Shown: piece after piece, positions 1-8,657 of the stretch | Layout of the letters: each line of letters starts with the position of its first letter | How positions within the stretch are numbered: position 1 is the first letter of the stretch | NCBI RefSeq assembly: GCF_014205295.1 | Contig: NZ_JACHNF010000001.1 | Coordinates: forward strand, 4,092,001 to 4,156,000 | Direction of reading: 5' to 3' | DNA length: 64,000 bases | From: Kribbella solani | GTDB lineage: Bacteria; Actinomycetota; Actinomycetes; Propionibacteriales; Kribbellaceae | The notes under the pieces: generated by a model | What the model was told of the DNA's origin: nothing | Databases searched by the model: none | Seen by the model: the letters and a program-made list of their open reading frames with translations, nothing else | Made by a program: the position numbers and the translations under genes

Positions 1-764
1 TCCGCGAGTTGCCGACCAGCATCGCCGCCGGCGGCGACGCACGCAGCCTCATCACCGGCACTGACACACCAGTTGATTCCCAGCACCGCAACATGGTTCC
101 CCCGGCGCAGTACTGCCGTACCCCCACTGATTTTCTCGACCTTCGGCGCCCGCCCGGCGGTGTTGAACGACCCGTCGATCTGTCCGAGCCAGCTGGCGGT
201 TGTCGCCCGATCGATCCGTTCGCTGTGCGTCGCTCCGTACACCCAATATCCGGCCGGCCGCTTCTGACACGCTTCGAGCTTGCTGAGTACCTGCCGAGCG
301 ACCTGTGCGGCCTCGTCTTCGTCGCGGGCAGCAACCGCTTGCTCGTACACGCTGACTGCCTCGCCTTCCCACGCTCGCTGGACAGGCGGTCCACTGAGTG
401 CGATGTCGTCCAGGGTCTGCAGCTTGTCGCAACCAACCAGTTCGAGCCGTATGTCTGGCGGCTGCGGACTGGCCGTCAGTCCGACGCCGGCGAGGTCCGC
501 GTTGCTGAGCATGTTCGCGCTGGTTACCGGACCATCAACAGACACGCCCTGAGTACTCGGGCTGCTCGGGCTGCTCGAACTGCTCTGGCTGCTTGAACTG
601 CTTGGCCGCGGCGAGCTGGCCTGACCAGGCGGCGCCGGAGTCGTTCCATTCGAAGCAGGACGCTCAGCCGCCGACGTGCCCGGGTCCGGGAGGGCGACAG
701 CGCCCACCACCGCTCCCAGCACCGCGGCGGTGCCGATCACGAACATCCCCGTACGCGGCCTCAT
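1..764 (-). CDS. Exported sensor-like protein beside ECF sigma factor (3' end outside window)
   Basis: The reading frame stays open from an ATG at 764 to the window edge, giving at least 254 residues; its C-terminus lies outside. The start overlaps the sigma-factor stop (ATGA at 761-764), so the two are almost certainly translationally coupled. The N-terminus has an Arg pair and a hydrophobic stretch (about residues 7-27), consistent with a signal peptide or membrane anchor. A Ser/Pro-rich linker (about 45-65) follows, then a globular exported region with spaced cysteines (motifs GCDKLQ, EACQKR and NWCVSAG). This layout resembles the extracytoplasmic sensor domains of PknH-type kinases, but I cannot assign a family with certainty. 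Position suggests an envelope protein working with the sigma factor, possibly as an anti-sigma or sensor partner; no anti-sigma motif was recognised. Confidence 0.72.
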   Translation of the reverse strand, partial: MRPRTGMFVIGTAAVLGAVVGAVALPDPGTSAAERPASNGTTPAPPGQASSPRPSSSSSQSSSSSPSSPSTQGVSVDGPVTSANMLSNADLAGVGLTASPQPPDIRLELVGCDKLQTLDDIALSGPPVQRAWEGEAVSVYEQAVAARDEDEAAQVARQVLSKLEACQKRPAGYWVYGATHSERIDRATTASWLGQIDGSFNTAGRAPKVEKISGGTAVLRRGNHVAVLGINWCVSAGDEAACVAAGGDAGRQLA

Positions 765-1327
765 GACCGCCGCGAAGCATCCGACCGGAGTCGCGGCTCC
801 ATGAACTTCCGCGCCCGGTGGATCCGGTCCTTGACCGTACCCAGACCGGTCTTCGTGACGTCGGCGATCTCTTGATAGCTGAGCTCGCCCAGGTCGCGGA
901 GGATGAACGACTCGACCAGCGCGGGATGCCGCTGCTCGAGTTCATCCAGCGCGTCGAGCAGATCCAGGCGCGTACCCGCGATCACGCTCGTCGTCCGCGG
1001 ATCCGGCGGTTCGGGGACGGTGTCCAGTACGCCGAGCGCGTCGGCCCGATCTCGCAGCGACCTGTACGTCGCGCGGGCGGCGTTCGAGCTGATCACGGTC
1101 ACCCAACCGGCAAACGAGCCACGGCCCGTGTACGAGGTCAACTTTCGGCTGATGATCAAGAGCGCTTCCTGTGCCGCGTCCTCGGCATCCGCGTGGTGCG
1201 GAAGGAATCTCGTGCAGCGGCGCAACACCATCGGCCGGATCCGGATCAGTACCTCGTCCAGCGCCGCCTCGTCGCCCTGTTGAGCCAGCTCTACCCAGCG
1301 GTCCAGGGCCCCGTCCTCGTACGCCAA
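761..1327 (-). CDS. ECF-type RNA polymerase sigma factor
   Basis: A 188-residue sigma-70 family protein of ECF size. Region 2 lies at about residues 20-85 (motif HADAEDAAQEALL, then GSFAGWVTVISSNAARA). Region 4 lies at about 125-180, with a helix-turn-helix (LSYQEIADVTKTGLGTVKDRIHRAR). It would redirect RNA polymerase to a small regulon. The start is a TTG with GGAG about nine bases upstream; no better in-frame ATG precedes region 2. It overlaps by 4 bp the downstream exported protein and is divergent from a membrane Ser/Thr kinase only 47 bp away, so kinase, sigma factor and exported protein probably form one signalling unit. No conventional zinc-finger anti-sigma gene is seen next to it. 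Confidence 0.93.
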   Translation of the reverse strand: MAYEDGALDRWVELAQQGDEAALDEVLIRIRPMVLRRCTRFLPHHADAEDAAQEALLIISRKLTSYTGRGSFAGWVTVISSNAARATYRSLRDRADALGVLDTVPEPPDPRTTSVIAGTRLDLLDALDELEQRHPALVESFILRDLGELSYQEIADVTKTGLGTVKDRIHRARKFMEPRLRSDASRRS

Positions 1328-1374
1328 GCTGGTCGTCTCCGCTCGTCTCGATCGCCGACTGTCACAATAGAGCC

Positions 1375-2328
1375 GTGCGAGGTCTCGGGCGTTACCGGCT
1401 GGATCACAGAATCGGCTCGGGCGCGTTCGCCACCGTCTGGAAGGGATACGACCCCGAGTTCGACACCGCGGTGGCGGTGAAGGTACTGGCCGACAACTGG
1501 ATCCACCACGCCGACGTCCGCGAACGCTTCCTCACCGAGGCCCGGCTACTGCGCCGGATCGAAGACCGGCGGGTCGTCCGCGTACACGACGTCGGCGTGG
1601 ACGGCGACCGCCCGTACTTCGTCATGGACTACATCCACGGCGGAACCCTGACCGACCTGCTCGGCAAACTGGACCCCTCCGAGGCCCTGCGAATCGCCAC
1701 CGAAGCCGCCGAAGCCGTCCACGTCCTCCACGAGTTCGGCTTCATGCACCGAGACATCAAACCCAGCAACTTCCTCGTAGACCAGACCGTCAGTCCCGTC
1801 CGCGTCCTGGTAGCCGACCTGGGCACCGCCAAACGCCTCGAAGACGCCTCCTGCTTCACCCTCACCACCGGCACCCCCGCGTACATGGCCCCCGAACAAG
1901 CCGCCGGCCAAGGCACCTACGACACCCGAGCCGACGTCTACGCCCTAGCGGTCGTCACCTGGGAACTCCTCACCGGCACCCGCCCAGACCCGACCCCGAC
2001 CGCACTCACGCACACCAACCCCACATCACCCCACGGCCCGGCATCGCGCGTGCGCCGACCCTCCCCCCGCCTGACGCGCGGCCGCCCCCTCACCCGCCGC
2101 CCCACCCCCGAAATCCCCGGCGTCACCCCACAGGTCATCGACCTCTTGACCAAGTCCCTAAGCCCCAACCCCAACACCCGCCCCCCAACCGCTAACTCCT
2201 TCGCCCAATCCCTAGCCACCGCCTCCCACCCCACCACCCAAACCCCCCACTGGCCGGCTCCCCTCGTCTACGCCGCCGCCCTCCTCACCTTCACCCTCAC
2301 CCTCTTCGTGACCCACCTACTCCTCTGA
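1375..2328 (+). CDS. Membrane-anchored Ser/Thr protein kinase
   Basis: A 317-residue Hanks-type kinase. From the GTG start it shows a glycine-rich loop (GSGAFATV, about residues 14-21), the ATP-binding Lys in AVKVL (about 36), the catalytic loop HRDIKPSN (Asp about 127), and an activation segment beginning DLG rather than DFG (Asp about 148). GTPAYMAPEQ marks the end of the activation loop. A Pro/Thr-rich stretch leads to one C-terminal transmembrane helix (about 297-317), so the kinase faces the cytoplasm with almost no outside domain. The frame is open further upstream, but GTG 1375 starts directly before the conserved GRYRLDHRIG kinase start; upstream codons are the antisense of the sigma gene. 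The DLG change is tolerated in several bacterial kinases. Divergent from the sigma factor. Confidence 0.9.
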   Translation: MRGLGRYRLDHRIGSGAFATVWKGYDPEFDTAVAVKVLADNWIHHADVRERFLTEARLLRRIEDRRVVRVHDVGVDGDRPYFVMDYIHGGTLTDLLGKLDPSEALRIATEAAEAVHVLHEFGFMHRDIKPSNFLVDQTVSPVRVLVADLGTAKRLEDASCFTLTTGTPAYMAPEQAAGQGTYDTRADVYALAVVTWELLTGTRPDPTPTALTHTNPTSPHGPASRVRRPSPRLTRGRPLTRRPTPEIPGVTPQVIDLLTKSLSPNPNTRPPTANSFAQSLATASHPTTQTPHWPAPLVYAAALLTFTLTLFVTHLLL

Positions 2329-2408
2329 CCCCAAAAGACCAACCGCCAAGGGCCCTCCGCCCAGATCGAGGACCCAGCGCATCCGCGCAGCGGCCCGTCA
2401 GGCGACGC

Positions 2409-2669
2409 CTAGGCAAGATCTTCGAAGTCAGCCTTGGCAATCTCCGACAATGCTGAAGTTATATTATCTCGCGTAACTCTTGGCACAACGAGAACAGAAG
2501 ACAAGGCACATCCCCCAGACCGGGAAATCTCATCCAGAACCTCTTGCTGCAGCCGCGTTGCATCATAGACCGTAAGATTCCAGCGCCGACTTCCACGACG
2601 CAGCACGACGTCAGCGAGATACCCGGACCGGTCGACACCTCGCATAACGGGCACAACCGTCGGGATCAT
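2409..2669 (-). CDS. Small hypothetical protein at the RHS locus end
   Basis: An 86-residue frame in DNA clearly poorer in GC than its surroundings. No domain was recognised; the protein is mixed alpha/beta in character (LTVYDATRLQQEVLDEI, SSVLVVPRVTRDNI) with no signal peptide or membrane segment. No good ribosome binding site precedes the ATG at 2669. It lies downstream of the immunity-like gene on the same strand and shares its lower GC, so it may be another immunity or orphan-toxin remnant of the polymorphic-toxin locus. That role is inferred from position only. It could also be a non-coding remnant. Confidence 0.45.
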   Translation of the reverse strand: MIPTVVPVMRGVDRSGYLADVVLRRGSRRWNLTVYDATRLQQEVLDEISRSGGCALSSVLVVPRVTRDNITSALSEIAKADFEDLA

Positions 2670-2716
2670 TCGCCGCTACTCAGATCGAACCGGACCGCCA
2701 GGCGACAAACTTATCA

Positions 2717-2741
2717 ATAATGGACCATTGATCCACTATTG
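2717..2741. terminator. Short AT-rich hairpin between the two small RHS-locus genes
   Basis: AATAATGGA (2717-2725) and TCCACTATT (2733-2741) form a 9-bp stem with one mismatch around a 7-nt loop. It lies about 140 bp downstream of the immunity-like gene and about 50 bp upstream of the next small gene. It could be a weak terminator or part of a promoter region. No poly-T tract is obvious. Confidence 0.3.
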
Positions 2742-2883
2742 CCCGCCAGTCGCCCAAAGGTCGCCGAGCGGGGCCAGCAATGAGGTTGGCGCGACTACGC
2801 CAGACCAGCCGATGGTGAGCCTCACCGTCCACTCGAAACACCTCTCAGCATGCCCTCATCCACTTACTGGTTGGACCAGATTC

Positions 2884-3294
2884 TCACGAATGACCGTCTG
2901 CCGGCTTGACAGTCAGTGGCACGATTTCGTCCCAGAAAACAGTCAAGGCAGCGTCTTCATGCACCGTCAGTGCTTCGCTGAATGCCTCGTCGCCAGCAAG
3001 TCGGCTGTACCCCCAGAGCGCAGCCATGCCAGCCGTACCGCCAGCTCGAGGGGAAAACGACCACCCTGCTGGAATCCGACCATCCTCAATCTCGAACATA
3101 TCAATTGGATACCAGTTGGGAAGATTTGTTGAGTCGACAATCAGTACGATCAACCCGGAGTTATAGAGGGCAAATCCAAACACATCGTATTCGGCTGCGA
3201 GAACAAGATCGAACCTCGAATCTCGAGTAAAATACAAACCTGAGTATTCCGCAGGAAGATCGCGTCCTTCAGTGGCCACACATCGCACTCTCAT
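2884..3294 (-). CDS. Probable immunity protein for the RHS toxin
   Basis: A 136-residue soluble protein. The start is the ATG at 3294, 13 nt past the RHS stop codon; the frame's earlier start codons lie inside the RHS gene. It is rich in aromatic and hydrophobic beta-strand segments (YSGLYFTRD, VFGFALYNSGLIVLIVDS) with an acidic helix near the C-terminus, and has no signal peptide. I recognise no family. In polymorphic toxin loci the gene directly after the toxin normally encodes a cytoplasmic antidote, and the low local GC fits an exchangeable cassette. The frame is intact although the toxin gene upstream is broken, as expected if immunity is kept to resist kin. Function is inferred from context. 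Confidence 0.62.
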   Translation of the reverse strand: MRVRCVATEGRDLPAEYSGLYFTRDSRFDLVLAAEYDVFGFALYNSGLIVLIVDSTNLPNWYPIDMFEIEDGRIPAGWSFSPRAGGTAGMAALWGYSRLAGDEAFSEALTVHEDAALTVFWDEIVPLTVKPADGHS

Positions 3295-3307
3295 ATAAAC
3301 ACTTCTA

Positions 3308-5541
3308 TCACTTGAACTTGAAGTCGTCGACCTGACCCGTCCGAGTGTTCGCGACGTAATGAATCTCAACGCCGTTGACGTTCTGCGACATCTTCACCCA
3401 TCCGCTCTCCGCCGGCCAGCGCGGATCGGTCATCCTGATCGGCAAGGCACGACCACCACCTGGATTTGACATCGCCGACTTCATTGCGACCTGTTCGGAC
3501 AGCGATTCCGGAAGGGCTCGGCCAGTCGAACCACGGCCAAGCGGACGGATGTCAGTGGCAACACCGCTCGGGTCAACTCGGAAGCGCCCAACGCCGGTCG
3601 GTAGCTCCTGACCATAGAGAAGTTCTCTCCCTGGGGGTGCAACTCGCGATCCAATCTGCGGTGTGCACCCACAGCCGGGTTCGCCGATCGCAGGAAGCCC
3701 GCCACGTCCCCCCTTGCCGCTTCCTCCGCCGCCGGGCTCGATGACGCGGCTTCCGCCTCCGGCGCCACCGCGGCCTCCGCCCCAGCCGCCTGCACCACCG
3801 CCAGCACATACTTCGCAAGCCGGGTTGTTGGTGGAACTCAGGCCACCGCCGATGCCCATGTTGAACCAGTTGTAGTCGCCCGTGGTGCCTACGCTGGAGA
3901 TCACCGAGCCGTACTTGTTCAGGGCGTCTTTGTACTGCTGGTCGGACCAGGCGCTGGTTTCGTTGGTCAGGTCGCCTTGGGGGCCGACGATGGTGGCGGG
4001 GGTGGTGGGGTTGGTTGGGCAGAGGGGGTTGCCGGAGGCGCAGACCGGGTCGCCGGGTGGCGGCTGATTGACGTTCTGGGCGTCTTGTTCCAGCTGATCG
4101 CGTTCGTTTTTGATCTTCTTGTTGAGCTGGCATTGGGGATCACAGACTGGCGGCGGAGGCGGTTTCGGGCCGCAGTCTTTCTTACAGCGAGTGGGTGGCG
4201 GCGGATCGCAGTTCTTCTTGCAATCCGTGATCGGTGGCGGGCAGTTCTTGCCACCTCCTCGGCACTTCGGCTCGCAGTCCTTAGATCCTGGGCATTCGGG
4301 CTTGACTGGCGGAGGCGGGGGCTTTGGCGGGTCACATTTGACCCCGTAGATCGGTGTCTTAGAGTCCGAGCCCTCGCCCGCCCACATCCAGCCGATCACT
4401 TTGCTCAGATCGCGTGTGCAGTTGGTACTGCCACCGCCCGGATCGATAGGGCGGCGGCCGTCGGGGTCGTTGTAGGTGAGGGGGTTGCCGCCTGCGTAGG
4501 TGTACAGGTTTTGGACGGAGCTGGTGGCGCCGGCGTTGTGGGTGATGGTGTCTCGGGAGTTGAAGGTGGCGGTGGAGGGGTTGTACCAGCGGGCGCCTTG
4601 GTTTACGTCGCCGGAGCGGGGGTCGGTCCAGTCGCCTTGGTAGCCGACTCGGTATTTGAGGCCGGTGGCGTTGGTGGATTGGCCGAAGGGGTCGTAGGTG
4701 CGGGTGTCGGGGAGGCCGGCGGACAGGGTGGTGTCGGTGGGGTCGAAGCCGGCGACGATGTCGCCGTGGCGGTCGGCCAGGACGAGGCGCTTGGTGGTGT
4801 CGTAGCCGACGGCGAGCAGGCCATCCGAGGCTGAGCGGCCGAAGAACTGAGTGCCGTCGGAGACAACCTCGTCGCTGAAGCCGGCGTAGCGCATCCGGGC
4901 CGTGCCGGCCTGGACGGGGCGGTCGAGCGCGTCGTAGGTGAAGTCACGGTCGGAGCGGGTGATCATCCGGTCGAAGGCGTCGAAGCTGAAGGCCTCCGTC
5001 GTCGTGGTTCCGCCGGTCGTGGTCGCCTGGGTCCGCAGGGCGCCGCGGGGTGAGTAGGTGTAGGTGGAAGTGCCGTCGTCCAGGAGCCGGTTGCGTTCGT
5101 CGTACGAGGCGAGCTTCGTACCGGCCTTGCTGCGGTTGGAGTTCGCGTCCCAGCCGTACGCGGTGGTGGTCGTTCCCTTCGTCCACGAGGTGAGTCGCCC
5201 GAGCTGGTCATAGGCGTACGTGTTGTTGCCGGCGCCCGCGACACCGGTGGTGTTCTTCGAGGTGATGTTGTTGTCGGCGTCGTACCCGTAGGCGATCGAC
5301 GACACCGAAGCAGTGCCGGCCTTGAGTACGTCGGAGTTCATCCGCCCGTACGCGTCGTAGCCGATCGTGCGGACCCGGCCCGAGCCATAGTCGATTGTTG
5401 ACAATTGACCGGCTGCGTTGTAGCCGATTGTCTGCAATAGACGCGTGACGGGGTCGGTGACCGTCGCCGGGCGACCGTTCACGTACGTGAAGTCGGCGGT
5501 ACCGGCGGCGTCGATCCGCTGCGTGAGCTGACCATCAGGGG
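3308..5541 (-). pseudogene. RHS protein fragment 4: end of RHS core, Cys/Pro linker, toxin tip
   Basis: This is the C-terminal part of a large RHS gene, in the same frame as the N-terminal half but separated from the middle by a one-base insertion in the G-run 5538-5541. Readable sequence begins at DGQLTQRIDAAG. It continues through YD-type repeats and the conserved core end (GDWTDPRSGDVNQGARWYNP, NLYTYAGGNPLTYNDPDGR). Next come a linker with eleven cysteines and polyproline runs (DNA about 4124-4345), a Gly-rich stretch, and a roughly 100-residue variable tip ending VDDFKFK. The tip should be the toxic effector; motifs LPIRMTDPRWPAESGWVKM and GVEIHYVANTRTGQ stand out. I could not name its activity; an RNase is a guess. 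An immunity-like gene follows 13 nt later. Confidence 0.8.
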
Positions 5542-8500
5542 TCGTAGCCCTGCGTCGACGTACCGGACGGGCCGTCGGCGCGCAGCAGCATGCCACGGTC
5601 GTTGTAGCTGTAGGTGTTGACACCATCCAGCGCACTTGAGGTAGCGAGCCGCCCGCCGAGGTCATAGGTCAGATTGCGGGCAGCAGTTGGAGCTTCCGCG
5701 TTGGCGCCGGTCTCAGACTGCAGCCGCCCGGCCGCGTCGAACACGCGCGTCCGAGTGACACCGCCCGGCGACAGCAGCGAAACCGCGTTCCCGGCCGCGT
5801 CGTACGACGCCGTCCAGGTCCGATCGGTCAGCGCGGGATGCGCCGTGGTCGACGGCTCGATCACCTTCTCCGGCAGACCCAAACTGTTCACGGTGTAGGC
5901 GGTCGAGTTGCCCCGCCCATCGGTGTACCGAGTCCGGTTGCCCGCCGCGTCGTACCCGTACGAGACGTTCACCTGGTCGCTCGCCGACACCGGATCGGTC
6001 TGCGTGAGCAGCCGGCCGAGCGCGTCATAGGTGTACGTCGACGCGCGATTCCCGGACGCCGGTGTCGACGAAACGAGATTGCCGTCCAGGTCGTACCCGA
6101 GCACGGTGGTGCCGAGGGCAACGTTCGACGAGTTCAAGGTCTTCGACGAAACCAGTTGCCCGGCCTTGTCGTACGTCGCGACGCTGCTGCGCCCCATCCC
6201 GTCCGACGACCGCACCTGACGCCCGGCGTAGTCGTAGCCCAACTGTGAAACGACGTTGTTCGGATCGGTCGACTTGGTCAACTGACCCAACGTGTCGTAG
6301 CTGCTCAACGCGACCGCACCCGACGGCGACTGCGCACTCACGACGTTGTCCATGTCGTCGTACGTCAGCCGCGTCACGAAGTTCCCCGCGGTCGGCTTCC
6401 GCTCCACAGACGTGGACGTGACCATCCGGTCCAGATCGTCGTAGGTGAACTTCTTCACCGCACCCAGCGGATCGGTCGTCGACTCCACGTCACCATTCGG
6501 CGTGTACGTGACCTTCGTGACCGCCCGCTCGTCATTCGTCTTGCCCGGTACGTCCACCTGCACCTGCTGATTCAGCTGGTCGTACGTAAACCGGGTCGCG
6601 TTGCCACGCTCATCGACCTGCTGCAACAGGTTCCCGACCGCGTCATAGCTGAAGCTCGTCTTGGGTGTCACCGCGCTACCGCCGGGCGGCGTGTAGGACG
6701 CCCCACTCACCTCAGCAGTCCGGCCGAGCTTGTCGAACACCGACTTCGTGACGTTGCCCAGGGCATCCTTCGAGGACGTCGCCTGCCCGAACGCGCCGTA
6801 CCCGACCAGAGCGGTCGGCTGCGCATCGGTTGGTATACCACCGTCCTGCTCAGCCTTCACCTTCGGCGCGACCGTCTTGATCAACCGACCGAGTTCGTCA
6901 TTCACGTACGCCGTGGTGAAGTCGGCCTTCACCGCACCGGACGCGTTCCCCCGCGGCGTCGTCATCGCGGTCGTCAGCCCACGCTGGTCGTACACCCACG
7001 AGGTGGTCAGGTTGCCCGCCGCGTTCTCCACCGTCTGCGACACCCGCCGTCCGGCCGCGTCGAACACATAGTTGGTCGCGTCAACGACCACGGCCGGCCC
7101 GGCGATATCGGCGTTCGACCAGTCGCCGGTGTTCTCCTGGCGGGTCACGTTCCCGGCCAGGTCATGCACGTACGTCGCTTTCCGCTTCAGCCCCGCCGGG
7201 TCACTCGTCTCGGTCCCGACCCGCCCCGCGACATCGATCGTGTACGCCGTCGTGGACTTGCCGTTGTCCGTGACCGCCTGAACCCGGTTCCCGGCCTTGT
7301 CGTAGGTGTTCGACTCCAGCACGTACGGCCGCGTCGACCCGTCCGGGTTGTGGAAACCCTCCAGTTTCTTCGTCTTGAGCGTGTCGTCCAGGTTGTAGTC
7401 GTACGTGACCAGCCGGCCCATCGCGTCGACCTCGGCCCGCTTCCGGCCGGCCAGGTCGTACTGCGTCTTCGACCGGACCGCATAGTCGATCCCCTCCCGC
7501 GGACCGTCCGTCGGCGGGTTGTTCGGATCGGCCGGGAGATTCAGGTCCCAGACTTCGGTCGGCATGTTCAGATCCGAGTACTTGTACTCGAACCGGTTCC
7601 CGTTCGCGTCCTCCGACCAGGTCCGGTTCCCGGCATCGTCGTACCCCTGCTGCGACTGCTTGCCGTCGGCATCGACCGTCGACGCCAGCCGGTTCCGGTC
7701 GTCGTACGTCAGCGTCGTGAGCCGCGGTTCGTCCGCCGTCTTCAGATCCCGTGCCGTCGTCTTCACCACGTTGCCGTCGGCGTCGTACTCCAGCTCGGCC
7801 TTCTGCTGATGCTGCTCACCGGTCACCGCGTCAGTCGTCACCGGACCGGTGATCGCCGTGACTCGCGACATCTTGTCGTAGTCGTACGTCGTGGTCACAC
7901 CGTTCGGATAGGTGTCCGAGATCTGGGTCTCGGTCTTCTTCCGTCCGATCTCGTCGTAGGTGTACTTCGTCACCAGCCCCGACGGCACGGTTGTCTGCAC
8001 GAGCCCACCGAACTGGTCGTACAAGTACTGCGTGACCGCCGACGTCGTCGCGTTCACCTTCACCGTCTCGGTCTTCAGCAACCCGGGCGGCATCGCCTTG
8101 CCGTCCGGCCCGGTCTGCACCCCGTCGGTGTACGAGTACGTCTTCAATCCACCGTCCGGACCGAACTCCGACGCCACATCCCCCGCAGCCGTGATGTTCC
8201 GGTACTTCTTGTACGTGTTGTCGGTCGGCCCCGACGAACGCCCGTCACGGAACTCCCACAACTTGTCCCACCGCGGATCGAGCGGCGGCCAGATCGTATT
8301 CGCGTGGTACGCGCTGTACTCGGTCCGGCAGTCGGTCCCACCAGCACCACGACACGTCTTCGTCGACGCCACGTTCCCACGAGCGTCGTAGGTCATGCTG
8401 ACCTCGCCACCCATCTCACTGGTGACCTTCGTCAGCTGACCGGTCTTGTCGTGGGTGAAGCTGCGGATCGCATACCCGACGTCCGGCCAATGCGGTGTCG

Positions 8501-8657
8501 TGTCAGCAGTCCACGGCTTCTGCGTGTCCTCAGCGAGCGGCCGGCCAGTACGCAACAGCCAGCCGCCGAGCGCGTCGTACTCGTACATGTAGGACGTGTT
8601 GCCCGGACCGGTGACCTGAACATCGCGGACCAGGTCCTTGGAGTTGCCGATCAGTTC
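5535..8657 (-). pseudogene. RHS protein fragment 3: YD-repeat shell
   Basis: About 1,040 residues of consecutive RHS/YD repeats (for example YDELGRK, YDALGRLLTQTDP, YDAAGNRTRYTDGRGN) that would form the beta-cage around the toxin. Coding-like sequence starts abruptly at ELIGNSKDLVRDVQV (8657), joined out of frame to the LamG-like domain upstream. It ends at GTSTQGYDP followed by TGA at 5535-5537, where one extra C (G on the given strand, run 5538-5541) moves the frame. Codons upstream of 8657 in this frame are not RHS-like, so there is no natural start. The piece could be translated only after reinitiation or if the frameshifts are sequence errors. Confidence 0.82.
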
